Shown here: positions 45,161 through 57,794 of the stretch, one piece after another
Numbering within the stretch: position 1 is the first letter of the stretch
How the letters are laid out: each line of letters opens with the position of its first letter
Source: Porites lobata
Taxonomy: Eukaryota > Cnidaria > Anthozoa > Scleractinia > Poritidae
Length of the DNA: 64,000 nucleotides
Direction: 5' to 3'
Assembly: GCA_942486035.1 (NCBI GenBank)
Contig: CALNXK010000528.1
Coordinates: 23,501 to 87,500, forward strand
Made by a program: the position numbers and the translations under genes
Notes under the pieces: model-generated
Told to the model about the DNA's origin: nothing
Databases searched by the model: none
What the model saw: the letters and a program-made list of their open reading frames with translations, nothing else

Positions 45161-45547
45161 GTAAGTAATGCTTACAAGGAATTTTTTTTTTTTGGCTCTG
45201 TTATGTGCTTCACATGGTGCATCAGTCCTTGTAAACAAATGGCAGCAACGTTAAATTGTTAGTCTCTGTATCTACAGTCTTGAGTACACTTTTTTATTAA
45301 ATACTCAAGAGCACTTGGTTTTGCCAGTGGATTTGTTAATAGCCATCATTTCTGTGATAAAACTTAATAACAACTGAAATATAAGAAAAAAACCTTTGCT
45401 AAATTGCTTAAAAATTAGTAAGCCTAATGAGTACTTTGCCATTAAACAAAGAATATCGGAGTTGCTGTAATGTTTGGGTGACGTTTTATCAAGACGTTTA
45501 CCTTTTCTTTCTTGTTTCTTTTTCGTTTTTACTACTTTGATGATCAG

Positions 45548-45573
45548 CTCCTCCTAGAGATCCTGATCTAAAC
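45548..45573 (+). pseudogene. Class C relic, donor deleted
   Basis: Same form as the other relics. Confidence 0.5.
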
Positions 45574-46587
45574 ATTATGGGAAAGCCTATTTTAATATGC
45601 CTTTAAGGGATTAGTCGATGTAAATTAACTAGTGTAGTCTGTCTATAGTGGACATTTTTTTTAGTTTTGCCAGTAGATTATCTATATCTGTAGATGGCAT
45701 TTAATGCTCAAAAAAGACATGAATTACAACAAGAAAACGGAGGAGAGAGGGGGGTGTCTGAACACAGGCTACCATAAAAGAGTGCATCCTTTTCGAAATT
45801 TTCTTGTAGTTCTCCCTCCCCCGCCCTATACAAAGTTCAAACTGGGAAAAAAACTCTGGAAACATGCGTCCAACGTTGTTTGTGGGATGAGGGGAGGGGC
45901 AGGATATGTGTGAATTGGAAAACGCCCCCATGATTGTAGTTTGCCTTCATCCTTCTCACTACGCTCAGTTTTGTGTCAAGAATCAGTAAATCGGAACCGG
46001 GACATTAATAAATTCTCACCGGGAGCCCCCACTCCCAAACGCCCCAAGGTTGGGATGAATCATGGGAAGAGGCGAGCCCGGAGGCGGGAAGGAGCGGGAC
46101 ATAAGGTGCCAGAGTGTGCCATCGCTGCGGGGAGGTGGGTGCGGCGACAAACTAGGTGTCTGGTGTCCGTTTTAACGAAGAGAGGAATAAACAGCATGAA
46201 ACAGGCCAATTTATACTAAACTCACAAATATATGCACAACGAGTTCCCCCGCGGATCCACAGATGCGCGGGAGTTTAAATGTACGGGTCCCACGGGCACA
46301 GGGAGCGTTTGTGCCTGACGGCCGCTAGTGAGAATAGTCAGGAGAACTAAATTGTTTTGCTAGGGGAATTTAGTTCGAGCTATCTTTCTGTGGCTTATAG
46401 CTTCTAAGTTGATAGGGCGGGCTGAATGATAAAAAAGACAAACAACGTTGCTAAAGCGTTATTAGTACTTTGCGATAAAGCAAAGAATATCAGAGTCGGT
46501 ATTAGTGGTTTATATACGTTTTAACAATACTCACTTTTATCTTTCTTTCTTTTCTCTTTGGCTGTTTATAATCTATGAATATGGTAG

Positions 46588-46596
46588 GAGCCAGCG
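46588..46596 (+). CDS. Microexon B14, 9 nt, phase 1
   Basis: GAGCCAGCG between AATATGGTAG and GTAAGTAATGCT. Phase 1: GCC AGC (Ala-Ser). Confidence 0.6.
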
Positions 46597-48125
46597 GTAA
46601 GTAATGCTCTTTCCGTTTTCTCTTCTGCGCTGGCTGCCTCTGAGATTGTTAAATATAGATGCTGAAAAACTGACGATTGTCTGCCTGTACTCTTATCTAC
46701 ATTTTTATTTTATAGTGGAGAGGTTTTTTTACAAGTGGATTATAGATCTCTTCTGTTATTAAGCGTGTATGCTAATAAAGCCTAAATTGGAATACACTGC
46801 ATGGCTCGGGGATAAAATAGAAATAAGTTTACAGAACTTTGGTACAGTGCGACGTATATCGGGTATTGTTTTTTGTTGAAACATTTTCATTTCTTTTCCT
46901 TTTCTTTTGTTATGTTGATGATCAGTGGGTAGGGTGAGAGGTGGGGGGGGGGGGGGATGCTCCAATTATTCTTTCCTTTTTGCCGTGTAATCCGGCCCCA
47001 GGATTTTAAAATGCGGCGACTTGTTAATCAACCTTAAACCATAGTTGTGCCTGATCTTATTTCAATTTACTCTGGGTAAGTAAACTATCTTACGGTCTTG
47101 TACTTTGTCATGTGCTAATTGTTGCCTTAGTTGATGTGAATAGATGCAGCAGATATTCCGATGGTTCTTTTTTATTTAAATTTGGCGACTCTGCTCTGTC
47201 AGTCATGATGCAGCAAACTAATATACAGGGAAATCAGTGTTAAGCGGTCACCCGTGGGAAACAAGGAAATGTCTGCTTTAAAATATGGGATAATATATTG
47301 GGCTAAAATAGACCGCTTAATAGCGTCGCCACATATTAATACACGATCTTTTAAAAATAAAGGGGAAAAAAAGTTCTGAAAACATGCGTCCAACGTTGTT
47401 TGTGGGGTGAGGGAAGGGGCAGGGTATGTGTGAATTGGAAAACGCCCCAGAAATTCAAAAGTATCCCAACTTTTGTCCATGATTGTAGTTTGCCTTTATC
47501 TTCCTTACTATGCACAGTTTTAGTGTCAAGAATAAGTGAATCATCACCAGGACAGTATGTAGTCCGCAATGGACATGCAATGACAGCGGCAGAAAATAAA
47601 ACGTGCATGGTTACTTTACTGCCTAGTGATTTTACGTCGCGGACGGGTTGGCGCTTGTTCCTTCAAATACTTTTCTTAGGTTGAAGTCGACGACTTAAAA
47701 ACCAAGACATTCATCGACCTAAAAATTACTAGAAAATGTGTCAAACTAGAACAATAATCAATAGTCAGCAGAACTGAATTGTTTTGCTAGGAGACTTTAT
47801 TTTGAGCTCTCTTTTCTGTGGCTTATAGCTTTTAAGTTGATAGGGCCGGCTGAATTATGAAAAAGACAATCAACGTTAATAAAGCGTTATTAGTACTTTG
47901 CAATAAAGCAAAGAATATCAGAGTTGGTTGGTGTTTTGTTGACGTTTAACAATACTTTTATCTTTCTCTCTCTTTTTTTTTTTATTGTTACGTGGATGAA
48001 CAATAGTACTTTGTCAAATAAAGAGAAGATTATTCTAGTTACTTTTAGTGTTATGGTGATGATTAAACATAATTTCCTCTTGTTTTCTTTTCTTTTTTTA
48101 TGTCGATGATCAATGAACACGACAG

Positions 48126-48134
48126 CATCAGGGA
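48126..48134 (+). CDS. Microexon A11, 9 nt, phase 1
   Basis: CATCAGGGA (Ser-Gly) between GAACACGACAG and GTAAGTAATGC. Confidence 0.6.
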
Positions 48135-48518
48135 GTAAGTAATGCTTACAAGGAATTTTTTTTGGCTCTGTTATGTGCTTCACTGGTGCATCAGTCCTTG
48201 TAAACAAATGGCAGCAACGTTAAATTGTTAGTCTCTGTATCTACAGTCTTGCGTACACTTTTTTATTAAATACTCAGGAGAACTTGGTTTTGGCAGTGGA
48301 TTTGTTAATAGCCATCATTTCTGTGATAAAACTTAATAACAACTGAAATATATAAAAAAAAAACTTTGCTAAATTGCTGAAAAATTAGTAAGCCTAATGA
48401 GTACTTTGCCATTAAACAAAGAATATCGGAGTTGCTATAATGTTTGTGTTGACGTTTTATCAAGACATTTACCTTTTTTTTCTTGTTTCTTTTTCGTTTG
48501 TGCTACTTTGATGATCAG

Positions 48519-48544
48519 CTCCTCCTAGAGATCCTGATCTAAAC
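48519..48544 (+). pseudogene. Class C relic, donor deleted
   Basis: Same form as the other relics. Confidence 0.5.
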
Positions 48545-49592
48545 ATTATGGGAAGGCCTGTTTTAATATGCTTTTAAGGGATTAGTCGATGTAAACTAAC
48601 TAGTGTAGTCTGTCTGTAGTGGACAGTTTTTTTAGTTTTGCCAGTAGATTATATATATCTGTGGATGGCATTTAATGCTCAAAAAAGAAATGAATTACAA
48701 CAAGAAAACGGAGGAGAGAGGGGGGTGTCTGAACACAGGCTACCATAAAAGAGTACATGCTTTTCGAAATTTTCTTGTAGTTCTCCCTCCCCCGCCCTAT
48801 ACAAAGTTCAAACTGGGAAAAAAACTCTGGAAACAAGCGTCCAACGTTGTTTGTGGGATGAGGGGAGGGGGAGGGTATGTGTGAATTGGAAAACGCCCCA
48901 AAAATGTAGAAGTATCCCAAGACGTTTATCTATGATTGTAGTTTGCCTTCATCCTTCTTACTACGCTCAGTTTTTGTGTCAAGAATCAGTAAATCGGAAC
49001 CAGGACAGTAAATAAATTCTCACCGGGAGCCCCTACTCCCAAACGCCCCAAGGTTGGAATGAATTATGGGAAGAGGCGAGCCCGGAGGCGGGAAGGAGCG
49101 GGAGATAAGGCGCCAGAGTGTGCCATCGCTGCAGGGAGGTGGGTGGGAAGACAAACTAGGTGTCTGGTGTCCGTTTTAACGAAGAGAGGAATAAACAGCA
49201 TGAAACAGGCCAATTTATACTAAACTCACAAATATATGCACAACGAGTTCCCTTGCGGATCCACAGATGCGCGGGAGTTCAAATGTACGAGTTCCACGGG
49301 CGCAGGGACCGTTTGTGCGTGACGGCGGCTAGTGAGAATAGTCAGGAGAACTAAATTGTTTTGCTAGGGGAATTTATTTCGAGCTATCTTTCTGTGGCTT
49401 ATAGCTTCTAAGTTGATAGAGCGGGCTGAATGATAAAAAAGACAAAGAACGTTGCTAAAGCGTTATTAGTACTTTGCGATAAAGCAAAATATCAGAGTCG
49501 GTATTAGTGGTTTGTTGACGTTTTAACAATACTCACTTTTATCTTTCTTTCTTTTCTCTCCGTCTTTTTATAATCTATGAATATGGTGGCAG

Positions 49593-49601
49593 TTAAATGC
49601 G
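49593..49601 (+). CDS. Microexon B15, 9 nt, phase 1
   Basis: TTAAATGCG between AATATGGTGGCAG and GTAAGTAATGCC. Phase 1: AAA TGC (Lys-Cys). Confidence 0.65.
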
Positions 49602-50154
49602 GTAAGTAATGCCTTTTCCGTTTTCTCTTTTGTGCTTGTTGCCTCGAGGAATGTTAAACATAGATGCTGAACAACTGACGATTGTCTGCCTGTACTCTTA
49701 TCGTCATTTTTATTTTATAGTGGAGAGTTTTTTTTTACAAGTGGATTATAGATCTCTTGTGTTATTAAGCGTGTATGCTAATAAAGCTCTAAATTGGAAT
49801 ACACTGCATTGCTCGGGGATAAAATAGAAATAAGTTTACAGTACTTTGCGACAGAGCAACGTATATCGGGTATTGTTTTTTGTTAAACAACATTTTCAGA
49901 TCTGTTCCTTTTCTTTTGTTACGTTGATGATCAGAGTTAGGGGAATTTATTTCGAGCTATCTTTCTGTGGCTTATAGCTTCTAAGTTTATAGAGCGGACT
50001 GAATGATAAAAAAGACAAAGAACATTGCTAAAGCGTTTTTTTTTAGTACTTTGTGAAAAAGCAAAGAATATCAGAGTTGATATTAGTGGTTTGCTGACGT
50101 TTTTTATCTTTTTTTCTTTTCTCTCCGCCTGTTTATAATCTATGAATATGGTAG

Positions 50155-50163
50155 AAAACAACC
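50155..50163 (+). CDS. Microexon B16, 9 nt, phase 1
   Basis: AAAACAACC between AATATGGTAG and GTAAGTAATGCC. Phase 1: AAC AAC (Asn-Asn). Differs from the common GAGCCAAGC at most positions with identical flanks. Confidence 0.65.
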
Positions 50164-51218
50164 GTAAGTAATGCCTTTTCCGTTTTCTCTTTTGTGCTTG
50201 TTGCCTCTGAGAATGTTAAATATAGATGCTGAAAAAGTGACCATTTTCTGCCTGTGCTCTTAGCTACATTTTGAGTTAATAGTGGGCAGTTTTTTTGCCA
50301 GTGTATTATGGATCTCTTGTGTTATTAAGCGTGTATGTTAATAAAGCCTAAATTCGAATACACTGCATTGCTCGGGGATAAAACAGACCACTTGATAGCG
50401 TCGCCACATATTAATACACGATCTGTTAAAAATAAAGTGGAAAAAAAATTCTGGAAACATGCGTCCAACGTTGTTTGTGGGGTGAGCGGAGGGGCAGGGG
50501 CAGGATATGTGTGAATTGGAAAACGCCCCAGAAATTCAAAAGTATCCCAACTTTTGTCCATGATTGTAGTTTGCCTTTATCTTCCTTACTATGCACAGTT
50601 TTAGTGTCAAGAATAAGTGAATCATCACCAGGACAGTATGTAGTCCGCAATGGACATGCAATGACAGCGGCAGAAAATAAAACGTGCATGGTTACTTTAC
50701 TGGCTAGTGATTTTACGTCACGGACGAGTTAGCGCTTGTTCCTTTGACAACATGAAGAATGCTTTTCTTAGGTTCAATTCGACCAATCAAAAACCAAGAA
50801 TATTTCGGCCTAAAAATTACTAGAAAATCTGTCAAAGTAGAACAATAATCAATAGTCAGCAAAATTGAATTGGTTTGCTTGAAGACTTTATTTTGAGCTG
50901 TCTTTTTTGTGGCTTATCATGGCTTTTAAGTTGATAGAGCCGGCTGAATTATGAACAAGACAATCAACGTTGCTAAAGCGTTATTAGTACTTTGCGATAA
51001 AGCAAAGAATATCAGAGTTTGTTTTGTGTTTTGTTGACGTTTAACGATACTTTTATCTTTCTCTCTTTTCTTTTTTCATTGTTACGTGGATGATCAATAG
51101 CACTTTGTCAAATAAAGCAAAGAATATTGGATTTACTTTTAGTGTTATGATGATGATTAAACGTAATTTCCTCTTGTTTTTTTTCTTTATTTATGTCGAT
51201 GATCAATGAACACGACAG

Positions 51219-51227
51219 CACCACCGC
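51219..51227 (+). CDS. Microexon A12, 9 nt, phase 1
   Basis: CACCACCGC between GAACACGACAG and GTAAGTAATGC. Phase 1: CCA CCG (Pro-Pro). Confidence 0.6.
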
Positions 51228-51321
51228 GTAAGTAATGCTTACATGGAATTCCTTTTTTTGGCTCTGTTATGTGCTTCACTTGTGCATCAGTCGATGTAAA
51301 CAAATGGCAGCAACGTTAAAT

Positions 51322-51334
51322 TGTTAGGATGGCA
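51322..51334. other. Recombination junction A to C/B spacer
   Basis: The class A post-exon block stops at AAATTGTTAG and joins GATGGCATTTAATGC of the class C post-exon block. The whole class C module is absent between A12 and B17. Confidence 0.6.
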
Positions 51335-52251
51335 TTTAATGCTCAAAAAAGACATGAATTACAACAAGAAAACGGAGGAGAGAGGGGGGTGTCTGAACAG
51401 AGGCTACCATAAAAGAGTACATGCTTTTCGAAATTTTCTTGTAGTTCTCCCTCCCCCGCCCTATACAAAGTTCAAACTGGGAAAAAAAAACTCTGGAAAC
51501 AAGCGTCCAACGTTGTTGGTGGGATGAGCGGAGGGAGAGGGTATGTGTGAATTGGAAAACGCCCCAGAAATTCAAAAGTACCCCAAGACGTTTATCTATG
51601 ATTGTAGTTTGCCTTCATCCTTCTTACTACGCTCAGTTTTTGTGTCAAGAATCAGTAAATCGGAACCAGGACAGTAAATAAATTCTCACCGGGAGCCCCC
51701 ACTCCCAAACGCCCCTAGGTTGGAATAAATCATGGGAAGAGGCGAGCCCGGAGGCGGGAAGGAGCGGGAGATAAGGCGCCAGAGTGTGCCATCGTTGCGG
51801 GGAGGTGGGTGGGAAGACAAACTAGGTGTCTGGTGTCCGTTTTAACGAAGAGAGGAATAAACAGCATGAAACAGGCCAATTTATACTAAACTCACAAATA
51901 TATGCACAACAAGTTCCCTTGCGGATCCACATCGCGGGAGTTCAAATGTACGAGTTCCACGGGCGCAGGGACCGTTTGTGCGTGACGACGGCTAGTGAGA
52001 ATAGTCAGGAGAACTAAATTGTTTTGCTAGGGGAATTTATTTCGAGCTATCTTTCTGTGGCTTATAGCTTCTAAGTTGATAGAGCGGGCTGAATGATAAA
52101 AAAGACAAAGAACGTTGCTAAAGCGTTATTAGTACTTTGCGATAAAGCAAAGAATATCAGAGTCGGTATTAGTGGTTTGTTGACGTTTTAACAATACTCA
52201 CTTTTATCTTTCTTTCTTTTCTCTCCGTCTTTTTATAATCTATGAATATAG

Positions 52252-52266
52252 TGTTAACTAAAGACG
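52252..52266 (+). CDS. Microexon B17, 15 nt, phase 1
   Basis: The usual GGCAG acceptor is changed to GTTAA, so the nearest upstream AG is AATATAG (52251). That gives 15 nt, TGTTAACTAAAGACG, before GTAAGTAATGCC. Phase 1: TTA ACT AAA GAC (Leu-Thr-Lys-Asp). Phases 0 and 2 both contain TAA. The shifted exon still keeps frame and phase. Confidence 0.55.
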
Positions 52267-52831
52267 GTAAGTAATGCCTTTTCCGTTTTCTCTTTTGTGC
52301 TTGTTGCCTCTGGGAATGTTAAACGTAGGTGCTGAACAACTGACGATTGTCTGCCTGTACTCTTATCGACATTTTTATTTTATAGTGGAGAGTTTTTTTT
52401 TACAAGTGGATTATAGATCTCTTGTGTTATTAAGCGTGTATGCTAATAAAGCTCTAAATTGGAATACACTGCATTGCTCGGGGATAAAATAGAAATAAGT
52501 TTACAGTACTTTGCGACAGAGCAATGTATATCGGGTATTGTTTTTTGTTTAAACAACATTTTCATATCTGTTCCTTTTCTTTTGTTACGTTGATGATCAG
52601 AGTTAGGGAAATTTATTTCGAGCTATCTTTCTGTGGCTTATAGCTTCTAAGTTTATAGAGCGGGCTGAATGATAAAAAAGACAAAGAACGTTGCTAAAGC
52701 GTTATTAGTACTTTGCGATAAAGCAAAATATCAGAGTCGGTATTAGTGGTTTGTTGACGTTTTAACAATACTCACTTTTATCTTTCTTTCTTTTCTCTCC
52801 GTCTTTTTATAATCTATGAATATGGTGGCAG

Positions 52832-52840
52832 TTGAACGCG
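52832..52840 (+). CDS. Microexon B18, 9 nt, phase 1
   Basis: TTGAACGCG between AATATGGTGGCAG and GTAAGTAATGCC. Phase 1: GAA CGC (Glu-Arg). Confidence 0.65.
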
Positions 52841-53392
52841 GTAAGTAATGCCTTTTCCGTTTTCTCTTTTGTGCTTGTTGCCTCGGGGAATGTTAAACAT
52901 AGATGCTGAACAACTGACGATTGTCTGCCTGTATTCTTATCTACATTTTTATTTTATAGTGGAGAGTTTTTTTTTACAAGTGGATTATAGATCACTTGTG
53001 TTATTAAGCGTGTATGCTAATAAAGCTCTAAATTGGAGTACACTGCAATGCTCGGGGATAAAATAGAAATAAGTTTACAGTACTTTGCGACAGAGCAATG
53101 TATATCGGGTATTGTTTTTTGTTTAAACCGACATTTTCATATCTGTTCCTTTTCTTTTGTTACGTTGATGATCAGAGTTAGGGGAATTTATTTCGAGCTA
53201 TCTTTCTGTGGCTTATAGCTTCTAAGTTTATAGAGGGGGCTGAATGATAAAAAAGACAACATTGCTAAAGCGTTTTTTTTTTAGTACTTTGTGAAAAAGC
53301 AAAGAATATCAGAGTTGATATTAGTGGTTTGTTGATGTTTTTTATCTTTTTTTCTTTTCTCTCCGCCTGTTTATAATCTATGAATATGGTAG

Positions 53393-53401
53393 GACACATG
53401 A
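53393..53401 (+). CDS. Microexon B19, 9 nt, phase 1
   Basis: GACACATGA between AATATGGTAG and GTAAGTAATGCC. Phase 1: CAC ATG (His-Met). In phase 0 it would end in TGA. Confidence 0.65.
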   Translation, partial: DT

Positions 53402-54405
53402 GTAAGTAATGCCTTTTCCGTTTTCTCTTTTGTGCTTGTTGCCTCTGAGAATGTTAAATATAGATGCTGAAAAAGTGACCATTTTCTCCCTGTGCTCTTA
53501 GCTACATTTTGAGTTAATAGTGAGCAGTTTTTTTGCCAGTGTATTATGGATCTCTTGTGTTATTAAGCGTGTATGTTAATAAAGCCTAAATTGGAATACA
53601 CTGCATTGCTCGGGGATAAAACAGACCACTTGATAGCGTCGCCACATATTAATACACGATCTGTTAAAAATAAAGTGGAAAAAAAATTCTGGAAACATGC
53701 GTCCAACGTTGTTTGTGGGGTGAGCGGAGGGGCAGGGGCAGGATATGTGTGAATTGGAAAACGCCCCAGAAATTCAAAAGTATCCCAACTTTTGTCCATG
53801 ATTGTAGTTTGCCTTTATCTTCCTTACTATGCACAGTTTTAGTGTCAAGAATAAGTGAATCATCACCAGGACAGTATGTAGTCCGCAATGGACATGCAAT
53901 GACAGCGGCAGAAAATAAAACGTGCATGGTTACTTTACTGGCTAGCGATTTTACGTCGCGGACGGGTTAGCGCGTGTTCCTTCAAATACTTTTCTTAGGT
54001 TGAAGTCGACGACTTAAAAACCAAGACATTCATCGACCTAAAAATTACTAGAAAATGTGTCAAACTAGAAAAATAATCAATAGTCAGCAGAACCGAATTG
54101 GTTTGTCAGCTTTTAAGTTGATAGAGCGGGCTGAATTATGAAAAAGACAATCAACGTTAATAAAGCGTTATTAGTACTTTGCAATAAAGCAAAGAATATC
54201 AGAGTTGGTTGGTGTTTTGTTGACGTTTAACAATACTTTTGTCTTTCTCTCTCTTTTTTTTTTATTGTTACGTGGATGAACAATGGTACTTTGTCAAATA
54301 AAGAGAAGATTATTCTAGTTACTTTTAGTGTTATGATGATGATTAAACATAATTTCCTCTTGTTTTCTTTTCTTTTTTTATGTCGATGATCAATGAACAC
54401 GACAG

Positions 54406-54414
54406 CATCAAGGC
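54406..54414 (+). CDS. Microexon A13, 9 nt, phase 1
   Basis: CATCAAGGC between GAACACGACAG and GTAAGTAATTC. Phase 1: TCA AGG (Ser-Arg). Confidence 0.6.
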
Positions 54415-54811
54415 GTAAGTAATTCTTACAAGGAATTCCTTTTTTGGCTCTGTTATGTGCTTCACTGGTGCATCAGTCGATGTAAACAAATGGCAGCAAC
54501 GTTAAATTGTTAGTCTCTGTATCTACAGTCCTGACAGTCTTGCGTACACTTTTTTATTAAATACTCAAGAGCACTTGGTTTTGTCAGTGGATTTGTTAAT
54601 AGCCATCATTTCTGTGATAAAACTTAATAACAACTGAAATATAAAAAAAAAAAAACCTTTACTAAATTGCTTAAAAATTAGTAAGCCTAATGAGTACTTT
54701 GCCATTAAACAAAGAATATTGGAGTTGCTATAATGTTTGTGTTGACGTTTTATCAAGACATTTACCTTTTTTTTCTTGTTTCTTTTTCGTTTGTGCTACT
54801 TTGATGATCAG

Positions 54812-54837
54812 CTCCTCCTAGAGATCCTGATCTAAAC
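54812..54837 (+). pseudogene. Class C relic, donor deleted
   Basis: Same form as the other relics. Confidence 0.5.
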
Positions 54838-55882
54838 ATTATGGGAAGGCCTGTTTTAATATGCTTTTAAGGGATTAGTCGATGTAAACTAACTAGTGTA
54901 GTCTGTCTGTAGTGGACAGTTTTTTTAGTTTTGCCAGTAGATTATATATATCTGTCGATGGCATTTAATGCTCAAAAAAGACATGAATTACAACAAGAAA
55001 ACGGAGGATAGAGGGGGGTGTCTGAACAGAGGCTACCATAAAAGAATACATGCTTTTCGAAATTTTCTTGTAGTTCTCCCTCCCCCGCCCTATACAAAGT
55101 TCAAAGTGGGAAAAAAACTCTGGAAACAAGCGTCCAACGTTGTTTGTGGGATGAGGGGAGGGGGAGGGTATGTGTGAATTGGAAAACGCCCCAAAAATGT
55201 AGAAGTATCCCAAGACGTTTATCTATGATTGTAGTTTGCCTTCATCATTCTTACTACGCTCAGTTTTTGTGTCAAGAATCAGTAAATCGGAACCAGGACA
55301 GTAAATAAATTCTCACCGGGAGCCCCCACTCCCAAACGCCCCAAGGTTGGAATAAATCATGGGAAGAGGCGAGCCCGGAGGCGGGAAGGAGCGGGAGATA
55401 AGGCGCCAGAGTGTGCCATCGCTGCAGGGAGGTGGGTGGGGCGACAAACTAGGTGTCTGGTGTCCGTTTTAACGAAGAGAGGAATAAACAGCATGAAACA
55501 GGTCAATTTATACTAAACTCACAAATATATGCAGAACGAGTTCCCTTGCGGATCCACAGATGCGCGGGAGTTCAAATGTACGAGTTCCACGGGCGCAGGG
55601 ACCGTTTGTGCGTGACGGCAGCTAGTGAGAATAGTCAGGAGAACTAAATTGTTTTGCTAGGGGAATTTATTTCGAGCTATCTTTCTGTGGCTTATAGCTT
55701 CTAAGTTGATAGAGCGGGCTGAATGATAAAAAAGACAAAGAACGTTGCTAAAGCGTTATTAGTACTTTGCGTTAAAGCAAAATATCAGAGTCGGTATTAG
55801 TGGTTTGTTGACGTTTTAACAATACTCACTTTTATCTTTCTTTCTTTTCTCTCCGCCTGTTTATAATCTATGAATATGGTAG

Positions 55883-55891
55883 GAGCCAAGC
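55883..55891 (+). CDS. Microexon B20, 9 nt, phase 1
   Basis: GAGCCAAGC (Ala-Lys). About 50 bases after it the intron jumps (GCCTCTGAGA to ACAATAATCA) into the lead-in of class A, another module fusion. Confidence 0.6.
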
Positions 55892-56308
55892 GTAAGTAAT
55901 GCCTTTTCCGTTTTCTTTTTTGTGGTTGTTGCCTCTGAGAACAATAATCAATATTCAGCAGAACTTAATTGGTTTGCTAGGAGACTTTATTTTGAGCTCT
56001 CTTTCCTGTGGCTTATAGCTTTTAAGTTGATAGAGCCGGCTGAATTATAAAAAAGACAAACAACGTCGTTAAAGCGTTATTAGTACTTTGCGATAAAGCA
56101 AAGAATATCAGAGTTGGTTTTGTGTTTTGTTGACGTTTAACAATACTTTTATCTTTCTCTCTCTCTTTTTTTTATTGTTACGTGGATGAACAATAGTACT
56201 TTGTCAAATAAAGAGAAGAATATTGTAGTTACTTTTAGTGTTATGATGACGATTGAACATAATTTCCTCTTGTTTTCTTTTCTTTATTTATGTCGATGAA
56301 CACGACAG

Positions 56309-56317
56309 CATCACGGA
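56309..56317 (+). CDS. Microexon A14, 9 nt, phase 1
   Basis: CATCACGGA between GAACACGACAG and GTAAGTAATGC. Phase 1: TCA CGG (Ser-Arg). The upstream GATCAAT is deleted but the acceptor is intact. Confidence 0.6.
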
Positions 56318-56708
56318 GTAAGTAATGCTTACAAGGAATTTTTTTTTGGCTCTGTTATGTGCTTCATCTTGTGCATCAGTCGATGTAAACAAATGGCAGC
56401 AACGTTAAATTGTTAGTCTCTGTATCTACAGTCTTGCGTACACTTTTTTATTAAATACTCAAGAGCACTTGGTTTTGTCAGTGGATTTGTTAATAGCCAT
56501 CATTTCTGTGATAAAACTTAATAACAACATTAACTGAAATATAAAAAAAAAACCTTTGCTAAATTGCTTAAAAATTAGTAAGCCTAATGAGTACTTTCCC
56601 ATTAAACAAAGAATATCGGAGTTGCTGTAATGTTTGTGTTGACGTTTTATCAAGACATTTACCTTTTTTTTCTTGTTTCTTTTTCGTTTTTGCTACTTTG
56701 ATGATCAG

Positions 56709-56734
56709 CTCCTCCTAGAGATCCTGATCTAAAC
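56709..56734 (+). pseudogene. Class C relic, donor deleted
   Basis: Same form as the other relics. Confidence 0.5.
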
Positions 56735-57785
56735 ATTGTGGGAAGGCCTGTTTTAATATGCTTTTAAGGGATTAGTCGATGTAAACTAACTAGTGTAGTC
56801 TGTCTGTAGTGGACAGTTTTTTTAGTTTTTCCAGTAGATTATATATATATCTGTGGATGGCATTTAATGCTCAAAAAAGACATGAATTACGACAAGAAAA
56901 CGGAGGAGAGAGGGGGGTGTCTGAACTCAGGCTACCATAAAAGAGTACATGCTTTTCGAAATTTTCTTGTAGTTCTCCCTCCCCCGCCCTATACAAAGTT
57001 CAAACTGGGAAAAAAAAACTCTGGAAACAAGCGTCCAACGTTGTTTGTGGGATGAGGGGACGGGGAGGGTATGTGTGAATTGGAAAACGCCCCAAAAATG
57101 TAGAAGTATCCCAAGACGTTTATCTATGATTGTAGTTTGCCTTCATCCTTCTTACTACGCTCAGTTTTTGTGTCAAGAATCAGTAAATCGGAACCAGGAC
57201 AGTAAAAAATTCTCACCGGGAGCCCCCACTCCCAAACGCCCCAAGGTTGGAATAAATCATGGGAAGAGGCGAGCCCGGAGGCGGGAAGGAGCGGGAGATA
57301 AGGCGCCAGAGTGTGCCATCGCTGCGCGGAGGTGGGTGGGAAGACAAACTAGGTGTCTGGTGTCCGTTTTAACGAAGAGAGGAATAAACAGCATGAAACA
57401 GGCCAATTTATACTAAACTCACAAATATATGCAGAACGAGTTCCCTTGCGGATCCACAGATGCGCGGGAGTTCAAATGTACGAGTTCCACGGGCGCAGGG
57501 ACCGTTTGTGCGTGACGGCGGCTAGTGAGAATAGTCAGGAGAACTAAATTGTTTTGCTAGGGGAATTTATTTCGAGCTATCTTTCTGTGGCTTATAGCTT
57601 CTAAGTTGATAGAGCAGGGTGAATGATAAAAAAGACAAAGAACGTTGCTAAAGCGTTATTAGTACTTTGCGATAAAGCAAAATATCAGAGTCGGTATTAG
57701 TGGTTTGTTGACGTTTTAACAATACTCACTTTTATCTTTCTTTCTTTTCTCTCCGTCTTTTTATAATCTATGAATATGGTGGCAG

Positions 57786-57794
57786 TTAAATGGG
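57786..57794 (+). CDS. Microexon B21, 9 nt, phase 1
   Basis: TTAAATGGG between AATATGGTGGCAG and GTAAGTAATGCC. Phase 1: AAA TGG (Lys-Trp). Confidence 0.65.
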
